46,063 nucleotides of DNA from Dicyema japonicum (GCA_011109175.1 RDEW01000064.1:74653-120715), one strand, 5' to 3'; positions 21,412-33,169 are shown, counted from the first letter of the stretch. The notes: generated by a model from the sequence alone, not told the origin. A program made the numbers and translations.

Positions 21412-21515
21412 ATTAGGGTGAATTAAAGAATGGATTAGGGTGTATTAGAGAATGTGTTAGGGTAAATAAAAAAATGAATTATGGTGTACTAGAGAATGGA
21501 TTTGGATGTATTAGA
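21412..21515 (+). repeat. Degenerate ~22-bp tandem repeat containing TTAGGG
   Basis: Four to five diverged units like GGATTAGGGTGTATTAGAGAA. It is too irregular for a telomere array. It ends where the hAT relic begins. Confidence 0.6.
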
Positions 21516-22200
21516 GCAGAGCTTTTCAAAAAATAATTCTCGCGACACACTAATTGTAAAAAAAATTATCCACGGCACACATTAAAAAATAAAAAAATTA
21601 ATTTTTTAAGATGTGTAAAACTAATTACAAAAATTGGTAATTTAATGCCCAAATTTTTATTAATAAAAAAATGAATTCTTAATTATTATTGTTTTTGCAT
21701 ATATCATCAATATCAGGTCGAATGGTTAACAAAGGCACACGCATTTCAGCACAAATCCGACGAGAAACAGTGTTATCTGACAAAGGTATCTTCATTATTT
21801 TTTGTTCATATTTATGACCAAACATAGTCCGAGCAATAATACGACAAGCAGGGATTATCAAGTTTTCGCCAATATTGTGAGGTTTTAGTTGTTTTGTTAT
21901 CACTTCTGAGATCAGGTATAAACATTTCAATGATTCCTTTGTGTTTAAAAAAGTTTCACTGAACATCATTTGACTAGATATACGATTCATAGTAAAAACC
22001 AAATAATACTTAAGTTGTTTTTTTCAAATGGATAAAATAATCCACAGAATTTTAGGAATAGTCCGGATGCTTGGAAGTAAAATGTCTCTTTAGTTTGCTA
22101 AGAACCATTGCCAAAAATCCATGCAAATTAGACATTGAGGTAGTTTATTTTTATCTTTGCATATACATCCAAATTTGGTTAAGGTGGTGACGTCCCTCTT
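21516..22200 (-). mobile_element. hAT transposon relic with BED finger (ZBED/SCAND3-like)
   Basis: The minus strand begins with a BED-finger piece (KFGCICKDKNKLPQCLIC, then SKLKRHFTSKHPDYS in another frame) and continues (22002-21679) with …LKCLYLISEVITKQLKPHNIGENLIIPA… and …KIPLSDNTVSRRI, the segment typical of ZBED5/FAM200/SCAND3-type hAT transposases. The rest of the catalytic region is missing. Next to its lower end, 21516-21540 has 'CAGAGCTTTTCAAA' and 'CTCGCGACACAC', resembling hAT terminal sequence. Upstream it is cut by the LINE A start. It is a dead fragment. Confidence 0.7.
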
Positions 22201-25200
22201 TGAAAATATGTCTTCTTCGCGCTTAATTACCCGTTGCCCATTCTCTCTTGGTACTTTCAACACTCGAGGCTTGAAGTTCATCACCAAAAACATCAACTCG
22301 CACGTGATTCATCTATCCATGGTGTCAGTATTTGCTGCATTCAAGAGACAAAGATTACAGCATATTCTATTACGAAATTGGATGATTACTACATGATCAC
22401 TTTGGACTCTGACTGCCGACATTATGGTCTTGAATTTGCGGTTCACAGGGATCTTTACGACCGTGTGAAACGCGTATGGACTGTCTCGGATCGTATTGCA
22501 GTCATGCAACTGAAGTTTGGAACAAAGCCCAACTATGTTATTTCTATCATCAATGTTTATGCTCCGACCGCTGTCCGGGCTGATGCCAATCCTGAAGAAC
22601 TTGGTGCATTTTACTCATGTTTGACAGGGACATATGACTCACTTTCGTCGTCATATCTGACGTTTATTGGTGGAGACTGAAATGCCAGAGTTGGTAAAGT
22701 ACGGAATGGGGAGACTTGTATTGGATCACATGCTGAGAATCGTCGAAATTCATCTGGTGTCTCATTGGTTCAATTCTGCGAATCCTACAACTTATTTATT
22801 ACGAACACTGCTTTTGAACACCCGGCAAGACATAAGACTACCTGGACTGGTTCACGAAAGGACAAAAATGGCAACTTGATTAAAATATATAATCAAATTG
22901 ATTATATCTTGTGCAGAAGAAGGAACAAAAACCTAATACGAAACTCGAGATCATACGATGAGCTTGAAACATCAAGTGATCACAAATTGGTGATCACTCG
23001 GTTCTCTTTGGGAAGTTTGTACAAACCTGGAAGATATGGAAAAACGGAATTCGAAAGATTGGATACAGAAACTCTAATAAGCAATGAAATAAAGATGAAA
23101 GAGTATGGCGAAAAACTCAGAAAGGAATTAAGCAAGATGAATACAAACCATAGTGCACAGGATTTGTGGAATGACGTTGGAGTTGCAATGAAGAATACCG
23201 CGTCGTTGGTTTTGGGGACTACTCACAAAAACAAATTCAAATATAACAATGAAGAAATATCATACTTATCTTCAGAACAAAAGAATTTGAGGATTAGAAT
23301 TAATAATTCAAATAAACCGAGTCTAAAAAAAGATCTAAGGATAGTTCGTAACTCAATTTTAACAAAAATCAAAAAACTTCAAAAATATCAAGTAAGAAAG
23401 GAAGTGGAGGAACAGGTCGATGAAATCAAGAAATATAAGAACGGATCCAAAATGTTCAAAGCCATTCGGATTATTAGCAAAAAGAAACGACCAGGGAATA
23501 TTGTTATTCACGACCAACATGAACGATCAGTATTGAATGTTATTGAAAAGGCGAACATAGTCTCTTCACACTACTATGACATCTTTAACAATCAAGAAAT
23601 TGAAAACAATTCTCCAATAACATCAACGGCTCCTCTTAACTGCCCCATTATTAACGCGGAAACTATTCAGGCAATAGGAAAACTAAACTACAGGAAAGCG
23701 GCTGGTCCTGATAATATACCTGCAGAGTTAATAAAATGTGGAACCACTGAATTGGGTGAAATAATCACCATCATACTCAATAAAGCATTTGAAGACATAA
23801 ACGATCTTGGAATTGGGAGAGGATGGCTAATTCTAATACCAAAACCTGGGAAACCTAGAGGTCCCGCAAACAGTCTAAGACCAATAATTCTACTATCGGT
23901 CTTACGGAAAACCCTCTCTATCATTGTATTAAATCGAATCAAAGGGAAAGTCGATAAATTCTTATCGCCTGGACAAAGCGGTTTCAGGGAAAAAAGATCA
24001 ACCGCCGACATAGTTTGGACGCACAAATGGTCTGGCGCTATATGTCAGAAATACAAAAAATGCATAGAAGTTCTGGGGATCGACATGAGTCGTGCATTCG
24101 ACTCTTTACACAGGGGACTACTTATTAACATTCTGAATACATTTCTAGACACCGATGTTGTTAGAATTATTTCCTTGCTCCTAGAAGATACTCACCTAGC
24201 TGTCAAAATCGGAAATACCGCTTCCAATCTTTTTAAAACCACTCGGGGAGTTCCACAAGGGGATTCGTTGTCTCCTATTCTATTTATTATTTATCTTGAG
24301 GCTGCACTGAGGGATTTCAGATTATCCATTAAAGGACAATATTATGAGTTGATTTACGCAGACGATCCGGACTTTGTATCGGATGATTCTGAATTTCTCA
24401 AGTACATATCTTGAGGCTGCACTGAGGGATTTCAGATTATCCATTAAAGGACAATATTATGAGTTGATTTACGCAGACGATCTGGACTTTGTATCGGATG
24501 ATTCTGAATTTCTCAAGTACATATCGAACATCTTCCTAACATTTTCCAAAAATGGTTCTCGAAGATAAACACTGACAAAACGGAATTTACATCATTCAGC
24601 CGTGCAGACGAGACGTGGAGAAGACATAAGAAGGTCGAATCGCTCTTGGGGGACGAGGAAGATGTAGCTCGACGGAAAATCCTTGCATCTGCTGCTTTCA
24701 GAAGCCTATCTAAAATATGGAGTTCGGGAAGAAGACTTTGTGGAAAAATAAAGCTTATGATATACAAATACTTTGTTGTGCCCATTCTAATATATAACTG
24801 TGGGACATGGGGTTTGTCTAAACGGGCAATGGAGTCTATTAACAGTTTCGACCGCAGTATGCTTTGGAAGGCACTTAATATTCACTACAAAATAAAGATC
24901 AAAAACGAACAATTATATAAGTTGAGCAAAACAAAACCATTATCCATGAAAATCAAAAGATCGAGATGGAGACTGTTCGGTCACATTCTGAGGATGGACC
25001 TGGATGTCCAGGCAAATCACGTAATAGATGAATATTTCATAAAAAAAACAAAATCATTTCGAGGAAGGCCAAGAACAACCTTACCTATCACGTTAAATTA
25101 GGACCTAAAAGCCATAGGCAGGGAGTTGAAAACAATGGATGACCTCTATGAACTAAGAGATCTTGCGAAACGGAGAGGCCTTTGGATGCGATTGATGCAA

Positions 25201-25290
25201 AGGGTAGCTGGCAAGGCACAAGGGAACCTTAATTGACTTTTGTTTTTTTATGTGTTCTCGGCAGTGCTAATAATAATAATAATAATATTC
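22201..25290 (+). mobile_element. LINE family A, near full-length but disrupted (APE endonuclease + RT)
   Basis: Non-LTR retrotransposon encoding an apurinic-type endonuclease and RT. Endonuclease motifs: TFNTRGLK (start), CCIQETKI (Glu), IINVYAPT, GGD*NARVG (a TGA at 22678-22680 inside the GDxNA motif) and TSSDHKLVI. RT motifs: YRKAAGPDNIPAELIK, LILIPKPGKPRG, SGFREKRSTADIVW, GIDMSRAFDSL, GVPQGDSLSPILF and IYADD. Downstream come PILIYNCGTWGLSK, RLFGHILRMDLD and FRGRPRTTLP. It ends with AQGNLN-stop and 'TGTTCTCGGCAGTGC' before a TAATAATAAT microsatellite, a usual 3' end of RTE-like LINEs. Breaks: an early frameshift near 22330, the TGA, the 115-bp tandem duplication (24292-24521), a frameshift near 24570 and a TAG at 25099. 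It resembles the family whose database entries are often named craniofacial development protein 2-like. Confidence 0.85.
24292..24521. repeat. 115-bp tandem duplication over the YADD motif
   Basis: Bases 24292-24406 repeat as 24407-24521 with one difference (GATCCGGAC versus GATCTGGAC, so YADDPDF versus YADDLDF). The second version matches the family, so the first copy carries the mutation or error. Confidence 0.9.
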
Positions 25291-25479
25291 ATCCAAATGA
25301 CAAATAAGAATCTTTATAAGAACGACGAACTGATTTGCCCATAAGCACATTGATGCGCACGTTATTATAAAATTTATAAATAATAATTTCCTCAGTCTTT
25401 TTGACACAATTTTTATGGTCTTCTTTTACTTCGTGTGTGAGATACTATAATGATGGCTTTCTGTAAATTCACAAAAAAT

Positions 25480-26440
25480 CTTTTTTTTCAAATCAAAGGT
25501 ATATAATCCAAAATAAGCCTTTTTCTATAATAATGTTTAAAGTTCTTGATTATTCATGCATCCATGGTTGAAGATGTGCAGTTGTGTTTTTTGGAAGGAA
25601 TAGAATTTCAATTTTCAAAAAATTTCGTTAAAACATGGAACATTATTAATCAGTAAAAAGAACTTTTTTTCTGTAACATTTTAATTCATCATTATGATAA
25701 CTGATGAAAATATTAAAAAATTCTGTTGTCATTCAAACTTTTTTATTTACATAGTACAATAATTTTTCAAAGTCAAAATCTTTTAAAAATGGGTATTTTA
25801 TTATGGACAAAAAGGATTAATTTTTAATGTTCTAGATTCATTATAGCTATAATAATTTTTATCTTTGATTGATTTATGCCATTTCTATCTTTAGATGAAA
25901 TTGTTTAAAAGGGTAAGATTGAAAAAAGAGTCTAGTTTCATCCATTTTTACCAATACGTCATGGTCAACTTTTTTTAACTGATCATATTTGTCTATTCAA
26001 ATTAATTTTATCTTGTGCAAAATGTTATCTCCTCCATGAAGAACTTTTAGTTTAAGATTAAATCTTGTTTTAAATCTGTGTAGCCCTTACTAACTTCAAA
26101 ATCATTGATTCCAAGTTTTTCACCAAATACTTAGATTATGAAATGATGATATCTTCAGTTATAAAACCATTAATTTTATCCATTTAACAAGTGAATTATC
26201 AAGTCGATGATGTTTATACCACTTGGCTGTCTGACTTGTTAATCGGAGTTTCACAGTTTTCCAACTTTCACGGTTTTTTAGAATTTCTGAAAGTGTAAAA
26301 ATTCGCAAAAAAGGGTTCATTTTTATTTCACAGATATGGGATAATTCTCTGAGAGTCATGTTTGATGTATTTTTTATATTAAAAATATTAATTTTTTCTA
26401 ACATTTGATACTGTTGGATTTTAATTTAAATTCATCGGAA
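25480..26440 (-). mobile_element. Tigger/pogo-like DNA transposon relic
   Basis: On the minus strand, a frame at 26404-26159 holds an N-terminal helix-turn-helix-like part (MTLRELSHICEI … LSEILKNRESWKTVKLR). Further on, in shifting frames, come LHRFKTRFNLKLKVLHGG, matching the second CENP-B-type binding helix of TIGD proteins, and ILFLPKNTTAHLQPW, matching the DDE_1 motif FLPPNTTSxLQPxD. The last Asp position is not conserved and many stops interrupt the frame. No inverted repeats were identified. It is a clear relic. Confidence 0.6.
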
Positions 26441-26689
26441 TCTATGATAAAAACAAAATAAATTAATCCGAAATTTTTAATAAATGTCTTTCGGATTGCG
26501 GATTTTGAAGTTTCGGTTTATTGAAGCTTGTTTGTAAGAAACTTTGTAAAATTTTGAAAACTCATCAAAAAATTCGGATTATTGAAGTTTTCTGATTATT
26601 GAAGTTCGGATTAATGAGGGTTTACTGTAATTGAAAAAAAAGAAGGGTGCCAGGAAATGTTTTTGTAACTTTTTTATTGTGTGCGAGTC

Positions 26690-26765
26690 CTTTGCAGAGG
26701 ATCCGGTTCCGCAGTGAAACATTCACTAATGACGGCGTCATTGATCAAGGAAAACAAACATGAGA
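26690..26765 (-). repeat. SINE S1 fragment
   Basis: The reverse complement of 'GATCCGGTTCCGCAGTG' and 'TGACGGCGTCATT' is the centre of S1 (compare 42230-42280). The head and tail are missing. Confidence 0.65.
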
Positions 26766-26839
26766 AGGTTCCCAGAGTTAAAAAAAGTATAGCTGTAAGG
26801 GAAGTCAATTACCAAAATATAAAAAAACACACATACACG

Positions 26840-28735
26840 AATTCCCATAAAAATCGATAGTTATAAACGGTGACATAAGAACATCGGAGATAGCTTTCAC
26901 GTGAATCGACAATCACCTGTATCACTAATCACAGGGTCCACCCGTTTATTTTAAAAATAACAAAAACAGAAAACAAAAAAGTACAATATATGTGTTTAAA
27001 CAGAAACAAAACACAAATGTATATGGCAGCTCGTTTACTACGCCACACAAACCGGAAGGAACGAATAATCATCAAAGACAAAAATGGCAAGACATAACTG
27101 AATACTGAAGAGCAAGCGGAGGTAAGTACAACACATTTTGAGAAACTTTTTAATGTGGCTACAGCAATCCCCCTATTCAAAGGAAAGCCTATACCTTTAA
27201 AAGAACCAATTTCAATTTTGGAAGTAAAAACAGCATTTCAAAAAGTAAAAAATAACAGAAGCCCTGAACCAGATACGATAAACCCAGAATTACTGAAATA
27301 CAGGCTTGACCCCCTTTTTGAAAAAATCGCTACAATACTAAATGAAATGTTTTCAACTAACTCAACCTTGCCCCTGGGAACGGGATTACTAATACCTATA
27401 CAAAAACCCAATAAACCCAAAGGACCAGTTGAAAACTTACGACCTATTATATTATCAAATTCTCTACGGAAAGTCTTAGCTAACATTGTATTGGAACGAA
27501 TAAAAGGACCCGTCTATGAATACCTACCCGAAAGTCAAAGTGGGTTCAGAGAAGGACGATCAACAGCTGATGCAGTCTGGACTCACAGATGGAGATATGC
27601 AACACATCAAAGATATTGCAATGCCATCCACATTCTGGGAATAGATCTATCAAAAGCCTTTGACTCGGTTAACAGGATAAAATTGATGACAGTGCTGGAA
27701 GGGTTTATTGACGAATCGAGTCTAAGAATGATTCAAATCCTTCTATCTAACACAGAGCTCCTTGTGAGAGTTGGAAAAACCTACTCAAGAAAATTTGAAA
27801 CAAACACAGCCACTCCTCAAGGAGACCCCCTCTCTCCCCTACTATTCACAATATACTTGAAGGCCGCTATGAGAGAACTGAGATCATTATATCAAGGAAA
27901 AATAAAAGAAGTGATTTATGCTGATGATGTCGACCTAATCTCTGAAGACAAAGAACTCCTGGAGCATGTACTAGAAAAAGCTCCAGATATACTTGGGAAA
28001 TGGTTTCTCACCATGAACAAGTAAAAAAAACAGAACGGATAGAAATAAGGCGAATGAATAAGTCACTCGAAGAGAAATAAAGACACACAAAGAAACTTGG
28101 CTCACTACTAGGAGATAGCGAAGACATCATACGGAGAAAAACATTGACAAATGAGGCATTGCAAAGGTTTAAGAATCTTTGGCTAAAACGGAAAGAATAT
28201 AACATAAAACAAAGGATAATGTTATTCGACACTTTCATCAAACCAATTCTACTATACAACTCTGGGACCTGGGCCACCTCTAAAGAGGAATTGAAGAGGC
28301 TAGACTCATTTCACAGGAATCATCTAAGAAACATAACTGGAATGTCCTGGCCATCCAAAATATCGCGGAATGGACTGTACAATATGTGTGACTGTATACC
28401 ATTAAGCCACAAGATCATTAGCTCTCGTTTGAGACTTTTTGGAGACATCCTGAAGTTGGACCCGATATCCCCTCCGAATATAGCAATGGAAGATTACTCC
28501 TCCTCCAATGTAAAACGCTTTCGTGGAAGACCGAGAACTACCCTCCCGGTCGTTCTACAAATTGATCTGAAATCCGTAAAGAAAACATTGGCATCTGGTG
28601 ACGATCTGGACTCACTGAGGGACCTAGCAAAAAACAGAAGAGCTTGGAGCAACCTAACTAATTCTCTTATATTTTTTGCTTCACATACGGGGCTATAAAT
28701 ATTATGGCTCTCGTGAAAGTGCTAATAATAATAGA
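26840..28735 (+). mobile_element. LINE family A, 5'-truncated copy with SINE-like tail
   Basis: Starts in the linker before the RT (MYMAARLLRHTNRKERII, as in the other family A copies) and has a long RT frame (27155-28024): SPEPDTINPELLKY, LLIPIQKPNKPKG, SGFREGRSTADAVW, GIDLSKAFDSV, ATPQGDPLSPLLF and the catalytic YADDVDL. A frameshift and stop near 28020-28140 separate it from the C-terminal frame (28144-28698: PILLYNSGTWATSK, RLRLFGDILKLDP, FRGRPRTTLP). The 3' end is GGGGCTATAAATATTATGG then CTCTCGTGAAAGTGC and TAATAATAAT. Bases 28692-28718 are identical to 42400-42426 of SINE S1. The endonuclease is absent. Confidence 0.85.
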
Positions 28736-28739
28736 AGTG

Positions 28740-29325
28740 TTTGTCATTTGTATTTTTTACCTACTTCTTTGTTCACTTTGTGAACTTTCAATTGCAGAGG
28801 ATTAAACGACCTCAAAAGAAGCACCAACTGGTATGCGACATAACCACAAAAGAGGATAGAACTAAATACCAGGTTTAGTATATACAAAGCTTTTTTCATC
28901 CCGGTACTGACCTACAACTCTGGGATTTGGGGAATCTCTAAACGGGAAATGGACCGTCTTGACTCTTTTCACTGAGCTCAGCTCAAAAATCAAGAATAAC
29001 TGGCCTATGAACATTTCTGATGCAAACCTTTATAATAAATGCAAATACGGCGTGCTGTCAGATGATATTTTCACGTTAAATGACCAGGTCCTATCAAATT
29101 TCGCAATGGTCAACTACTTCGCACACACAGGAGTCGGATTTCGCGGAAGACCAAAACAACACTTCCGACTATCTTGAACGAAGACCCATCGGCCGATGGT
29201 ATGAGACTAACTTCGGCACGATCTGGACTACCTAAGAGAACTAGTGCGCAACAGAGGATCATGGTCGAGGTTGACGGAAGGATGATTAGGAATACCGCAC
29301 AAGGGAAATTTAACTAATTTATGTT
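28740..29325 (+). mobile_element. LINE family A, internally deleted derivative
   Basis: 5'UTR ('TTCTTTGTTCACTTTGTGAA', 'CAATTGCAGAGGA', 'CACCAACTGGTATGCGA') is fused directly to the C-terminal region: PVLTYNSGIWGISKREMDRL, YWPMNISDANLYNKCKYG-like, FRGRPKQHF, DYLRELVRNRGSW, ending at AQGKFN-stop. Endonuclease and RT are deleted. The same layout is seen at 30721-31205, so this is a recurrent short form. Confidence 0.7.
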
Positions 29326-29335
29326 TTCTGTGTCC

Positions 29336-29660
29336 ATCAACAACTGTAGAATTCCTGTACTATGGAAAATACAAAATAATCCCAACCCTGAAGCCCAATA
29401 AAGATCTTTCAGATCCAGGATCTTTAAGACCGATTTCACTATTATCTGTAGTGTCAAAAATTGTTAAACGTGTTGTATTAAAACAATATCGGAGTATCTT
29501 CCCCTCCCAGATTCTCAATATTGTTTTCGTCCGCAATATTCGAAATAACAAATCTCTATACCCTGACTCAGTAAATCGCATTGGGTTAATTACAATCCCC
29601 CTATCCTTGAATCGATTGACCTAACCAAGGCGTTTGAATCGCTGACTTGTATAGTATTGT
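29336..29660 (+). pseudogene. LINE RT N-terminal fragment
   Basis: The plus strand gives DPGSLRPISLLSVVSKIVKR, the RT fingers motif (S-L-R-P-I-S-L-L), and 150 bases later SIDLTKAFESL, the RT motif A with its Asp. Frames shift between them. No downstream YxDD is present. Confidence 0.55.
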
Positions 29661-29884
29661 AACCCTAATGGTCGTTTGGCATCGTGGAATGGAGGTTATA
29701 CTAATACTCGGTGAAAGATGGTAAAAATTCTTTTTGCAAAAATGAAGTAGTATGAATGTTCTCATCGGTAATGATATAAGTTTGGGTCAACAATGTATTT
29801 GTTGGTCATTAGTGAAGCATTCTACAATATAAGTGGAGTGTACATAGTATGTCAAGTCTGGCATTTCATGCTCATTCAACTTGA

Positions 29885-30205
29885 ATGCAAATCCGGGCTT
29901 AAGTGGCTTAGGCTACGTGTTCGAATCTCGCTGCTGTTCACCTGGTGGAAGGTTCCACGCATCTACAATGCAGAAATGTTTTGACGAGTGACGCCGTCAT
30001 CAGTGAATACTCACTGCGGAACTGGATTTGTCTAGAAAGGACACTCACACAAGAAAAAGAAAAAAAGAAGTGAAGATCATTCCTTGGTTCTACGATTAGT
30101 TAAAATTAACTGTTTTTTACTTAAATAAAGTGTGTGTCCTGCCTATGCGGAGCTATAAAATACTATGGCTCTCGTGAAAAGGCTTTATTATTATTATTAC
30201 TAAGC
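29885..30205 (+). repeat. SINE S1 copy
   Basis: About 300 bp similar to 42140-42440: 'CGGGCTTAAGTGGCTTAGG', B box GTGTTCGAATCTC (29918-29930), 'GACGCCGTCATCAGTG', 'AAATAAAGTGTGTGTCC', 'TATGGCTCTCGTGAAAAGG' and a TTATTATTATT tail. The A-box end is lost. Confidence 0.85.
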
Positions 30206-30720
30206 AGACTAATTTACTTATAAAAAATCCATTTGTTTGAAATAAATGTTGAACTTTTCAATGAATTGTCTGGATGATAAATATTTGGATATTCGGACTT
30301 TATTTCTCTCAGGTACAACCTTAAGAAGTCAATTCACACAAGAATTCAGTTCAATGCTAAATTTTGGTCGCATGGTACCAGTTCTTTTTACGATATCTGC
30401 CTCGAAATACTCCCTTCGAGTAATTCTTGTACTATTCGAGACAGCCACTTTGAATTATCATAGTTATATTGCCACATTATTCCAAAACTTTCCATTTGAA
30501 TCATTTCTTTCGAAAAAATGTTTATATTTTCTCCCTTTAAGTTTTTATTTTTACAGGTTTTCCATTAATTTAGTTAAAATTAAATGTCACCGTCCGTTGG
30601 AGGAATCCTCCGTTGAAGGAATATATAGCTTATTTCCAAAATAATTACACAAAAATAAATAAGGGAAATATATTAGATTTGTTATAAAAAACTAAAAAAT
30701 ATTCTATTTTAAAAAATAAT
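30206..30720. other. Stretch with an unrecognised 132-codon frame
   Basis: A plus-strand frame at 30246-30644 is open for 132 codons, hydrophobic and Phe/Leu-rich. The minus strand can also be read in pieces (…VSNSTRITRREYFEAD…). Nothing matches a family known to me. A chance frame in AT-rich DNA is the safest reading. Confidence 0.3.
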
Positions 30721-31205
30721 TAATCACACTTGTTGGTTGAGGTGATGACGACGCCTCTATTGCACTATGTCTTATTTGTTTTCCTCACAGACTTCTCCGT
30801 TCACTCTGTGATCTTTCAATTGCAGAGGACTTAAACAATTTTACTAGAAACACCAACTGGTATGCGATCTAACCAAATATGATTTCTCTGTCTGCTGTCT
30901 ACAAGAGACAAAAACGACCTACAATGTACAGAACTGTTTGGAAAATTCCACCTTTTTATTCTCCCATCGGCCTGCCGACATATGGTCTCGGAGTTGTAGT
31001 CCATCAGGACCTGATTTACTACGTTACAAGGGTGTGGAGAGCATCTGATATAATAATGGAAATTGCGGACGACCTGGACTACCTAAGAGAACTAGTGCGC
31101 AACAGAAGATCATGGTCGAAGCTGACGGAGAGGATGATTTGGAATACGGCACAAGGTAAACTTAACTAATTTTATGTTTTCTCGGGAGTGCTTTTTAATA
31201 ATAAT
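30721..31205 (+). mobile_element. LINE family A, internally deleted derivative
   Basis: 5'UTR ('TTCTCCGTTCACTCTGTGA', 'CAATTGCAGAGGACTTAAA', 'CACCAACTGGTATGCGAT') then the endonuclease start (SVCCLQETK; YGLGVVVHQDLIYYVTRVW) is fused, close to the 'ASDI' equivalent of VSDRI, to the protein's end (DDLDYLRELVRNRRSWSKLT … NTAQGKLN-stop). It then shows 'TTATGTTTTCTCGGGAGTGC' and TAATAATAAT. The fusion keeps one open frame of 96 codons. Confidence 0.75.
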
Positions 31206-31224
31206 AATTAATCACACGAGATAA

Positions 31225-31490
31225 ATCATTCTTATGGGTTTCTATGCTTGCAGGAACCCCCAAGAGGTGGGGAGAAGTTATTGGCTCTTTCGTTTCTTTC
31301 TGGAATGGGTGTCACCTTATCGGGTGAGCCACAAGACCACGTTAACCATGTCTTTTATTAAACACGAACAATGGAAACGCACAGGCTTAGGATGGCACGT
31401 TTGGTTGCGGGAACAGGGATCATCTTACTAGTTGTCTTTACTTTTGATTTTCTTTCTCGGTAATCGCGGGGTTAATAAATAAATGGGTTT
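31225..31490 (+). repeat. SINE-like S2 copy
   Basis: Ends with 'TTCTTTCTCGGTAATCGCGG' and GGTTAATAAATAAA, like the S2a ends at 270-300 and 40225-40250. It also has 'GGGATCATCTTACTAGTTG', like the LINE B/S2b ends. The 5' part is diverged. Confidence 0.5.
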
Positions 31491-31810
31491 CTATAAACTG
31501 ACAACACAAGAACTTAACAAAATTAAGATATTTCAGTCACAAGATGTATTTCCAATTATGCCAAAATAGAATAAAAATCAGATTTGGCTAAAAAAATGGC
31601 TAAAAAAATATTATGCCTAAAAAAGAATGAAAATCAGATTTTTGGCAAAAATGCTAACATTTGAGGATGAAAATTGTTATTTCATCTCATATAATGTAAA
31701 AATCCGAATTTTTTTACAATCCAAGAGAGAACTGAAAATGACCGAGGTAGTATTTTTTATAATAATAGTATGAACAGCAATTAATCCATTTCGGACTCGA
31801 TCGACTATAC

Positions 31811-32934
31811 CAGGGGTGTCAAATTCATTTCGCTTCAAGGGCCGCATTTATTTTTCATCAAGGGAAGATTAGACCTGATTTACAAGATTAGTCCTGATGT
31901 ATTATTTTTTAAGAATATAGTTATTTATTTTTAATGAAAAACCAAAAATAAGAAAAAATTATTTAATTATCACCCTTTAATTTTGGTGTGAGCTAATTCC
32001 AGAGGATTGACATTTTTTTTGATATGTCGGCCTCAGCTATTCGATTTTTATTAAAGCAAATAAATTTTCATAAGTGAGTCTTGTTCTTTGAGCAGTTTTT
32101 GTCAATTTTATAAATGAAAAAAGATTTTCACAGACATATGTCGAACTTAACATAGAAATGATTTTTGTTGCAAAATTTTTAGTTTAAACTTTTTAGGAAG
32201 ATATGAATGAGCAGTTTTTGTCAATTTTATAAATGAAAAAAGATTTTCACAGACATATGTCGAATTAAACTTAGAAATGATTTTTGTCGCAAAATTTTTA
32301 GTTTAAACTTTTCAGGAAGATATGAAAAGAAAGCAGTATCTAATTTCCGAATATTTAACTTTAAGTATAGAATCTGATTGGATTTACAATACTTCCATTT
32401 GTAAGCTTTCATCTGCATTGGAAACATTAAAAGAAAATGGTGCTCTGACTGATGAAAACTTTTGTTCAAAAGACTAGAAATCATTAAATCTTTCTTGAAA
32501 CTCCTTCAACAGCCATTCTAGTTGTCTTTACACTTGAGAAAAATCATTACAGAATGTTCACAACAGTACTCCTGATCTCTTTGAACGTAGGAAAATAGAC
32601 TAAATCTTAATTTAATAGCTGAGAATTAAAACACTTGATGTCACCTCCAAATGAGTTATGAGCTTGTCTTTGTCCATTCCAAATAAAGGTCGTTCATATG
32701 TGACGTAATATCCACAAACTTTAATTGGTGTTTCAAATACATTTCATTAATGTGTCGGCAACAGTGTTTCTGGTTAATTAAATATCTCTAAACAAGTGGT
32801 CTGGACAAATAATTTTTTGCTGATTTTTACATAACATTGCTTGATGAACTCACCATCGCAATATGATTTTCCATTCATTGCACGCATTCTGCTGATTTCA
32901 TAGCTTGCAGTATTTCGTTTATGATTTTCATAAA
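31811..32934 (-). mobile_element. hAT transposon relic, GTF2IRD2-like
   Basis: The lower end at 31811 reads CAGGGGTGTCAAATTCATTT, a terminal inverted repeat start seen in hAT elements. The minus strand encodes, from high to low coordinates, ASYEISRMRAMNGKSYCDGEFIKQC (family: A…GKxFxDGEFIKxC; read here in a piece at 32910-32830), SLSRNTVADTLMKC and, near the C-terminus, a decayed dimerisation region (…FKLKILRQKSFLSLI…SVKIFFHL; TYENLFALIK-like). Many stops and frame changes occur, and a 119-bp duplication lies in the C-terminal part. The upper inverted repeat was not found; an S2b repeat abuts it. Confidence 0.65.
32089..32326. repeat. 119-bp diverged tandem duplication in the hAT relic
   Basis: Bases 32089-32207 and 32208-32326 are tandem copies with several differences (for example GAACTTAACATAGA versus GAATTAAACTTAGA). 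Unlike the exact duplications elsewhere, this one is old and therefore real. Confidence 0.85.
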
Positions 32935-33135
32935 TGCGTCTGTAAAGCGTCCAAAAGGATCTAATTATTCTACAGTGAGACAATTTCGTTTCCTGGCAAC
33001 GAGTTCTAGAATCGACCTCAGGTCCCCGAACATTCCTCTGAATCATTGTTATTGTGTAAAGGTTCTTATGAACTGATCAGGATCAAATAATTAGTTCGTT
33101 TGGTTTTACCCTTGGTCTTCAACTGTACTAACTTT
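32935..33135 (+). repeat. SINE-like S2b fragment with LINE B-like tail
   Basis: 'TCCAAAAGGATC', 'ATTTCGTTTCCTGG', 'GAGTTCTAGAATCGACCTC' match S2b. It ends with 'AGGATCAAATAATTAGTTC' and 'TTTGGTTTTACCCTTGGTC', resembling the LINE B tail at 37274-37315. Confidence 0.6.
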
Positions 33136-33169
33136 ATTAGCAAGGAAAATTTAAGAGGGAGTCAGTTGG

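Noticed and set aside
21412-21515. Telomere repeat array (TTAGGG)
   Set aside because: Only isolated TTAGGG words within a degenerate ~22-bp repeat; no tandem hexamers.
30246-30644. 132-codon plus-strand frame as a gene
   Set aside because: Composition is that of translated AT-rich DNA, no domain or signal is recognised, and no supporting intron structure is visible.
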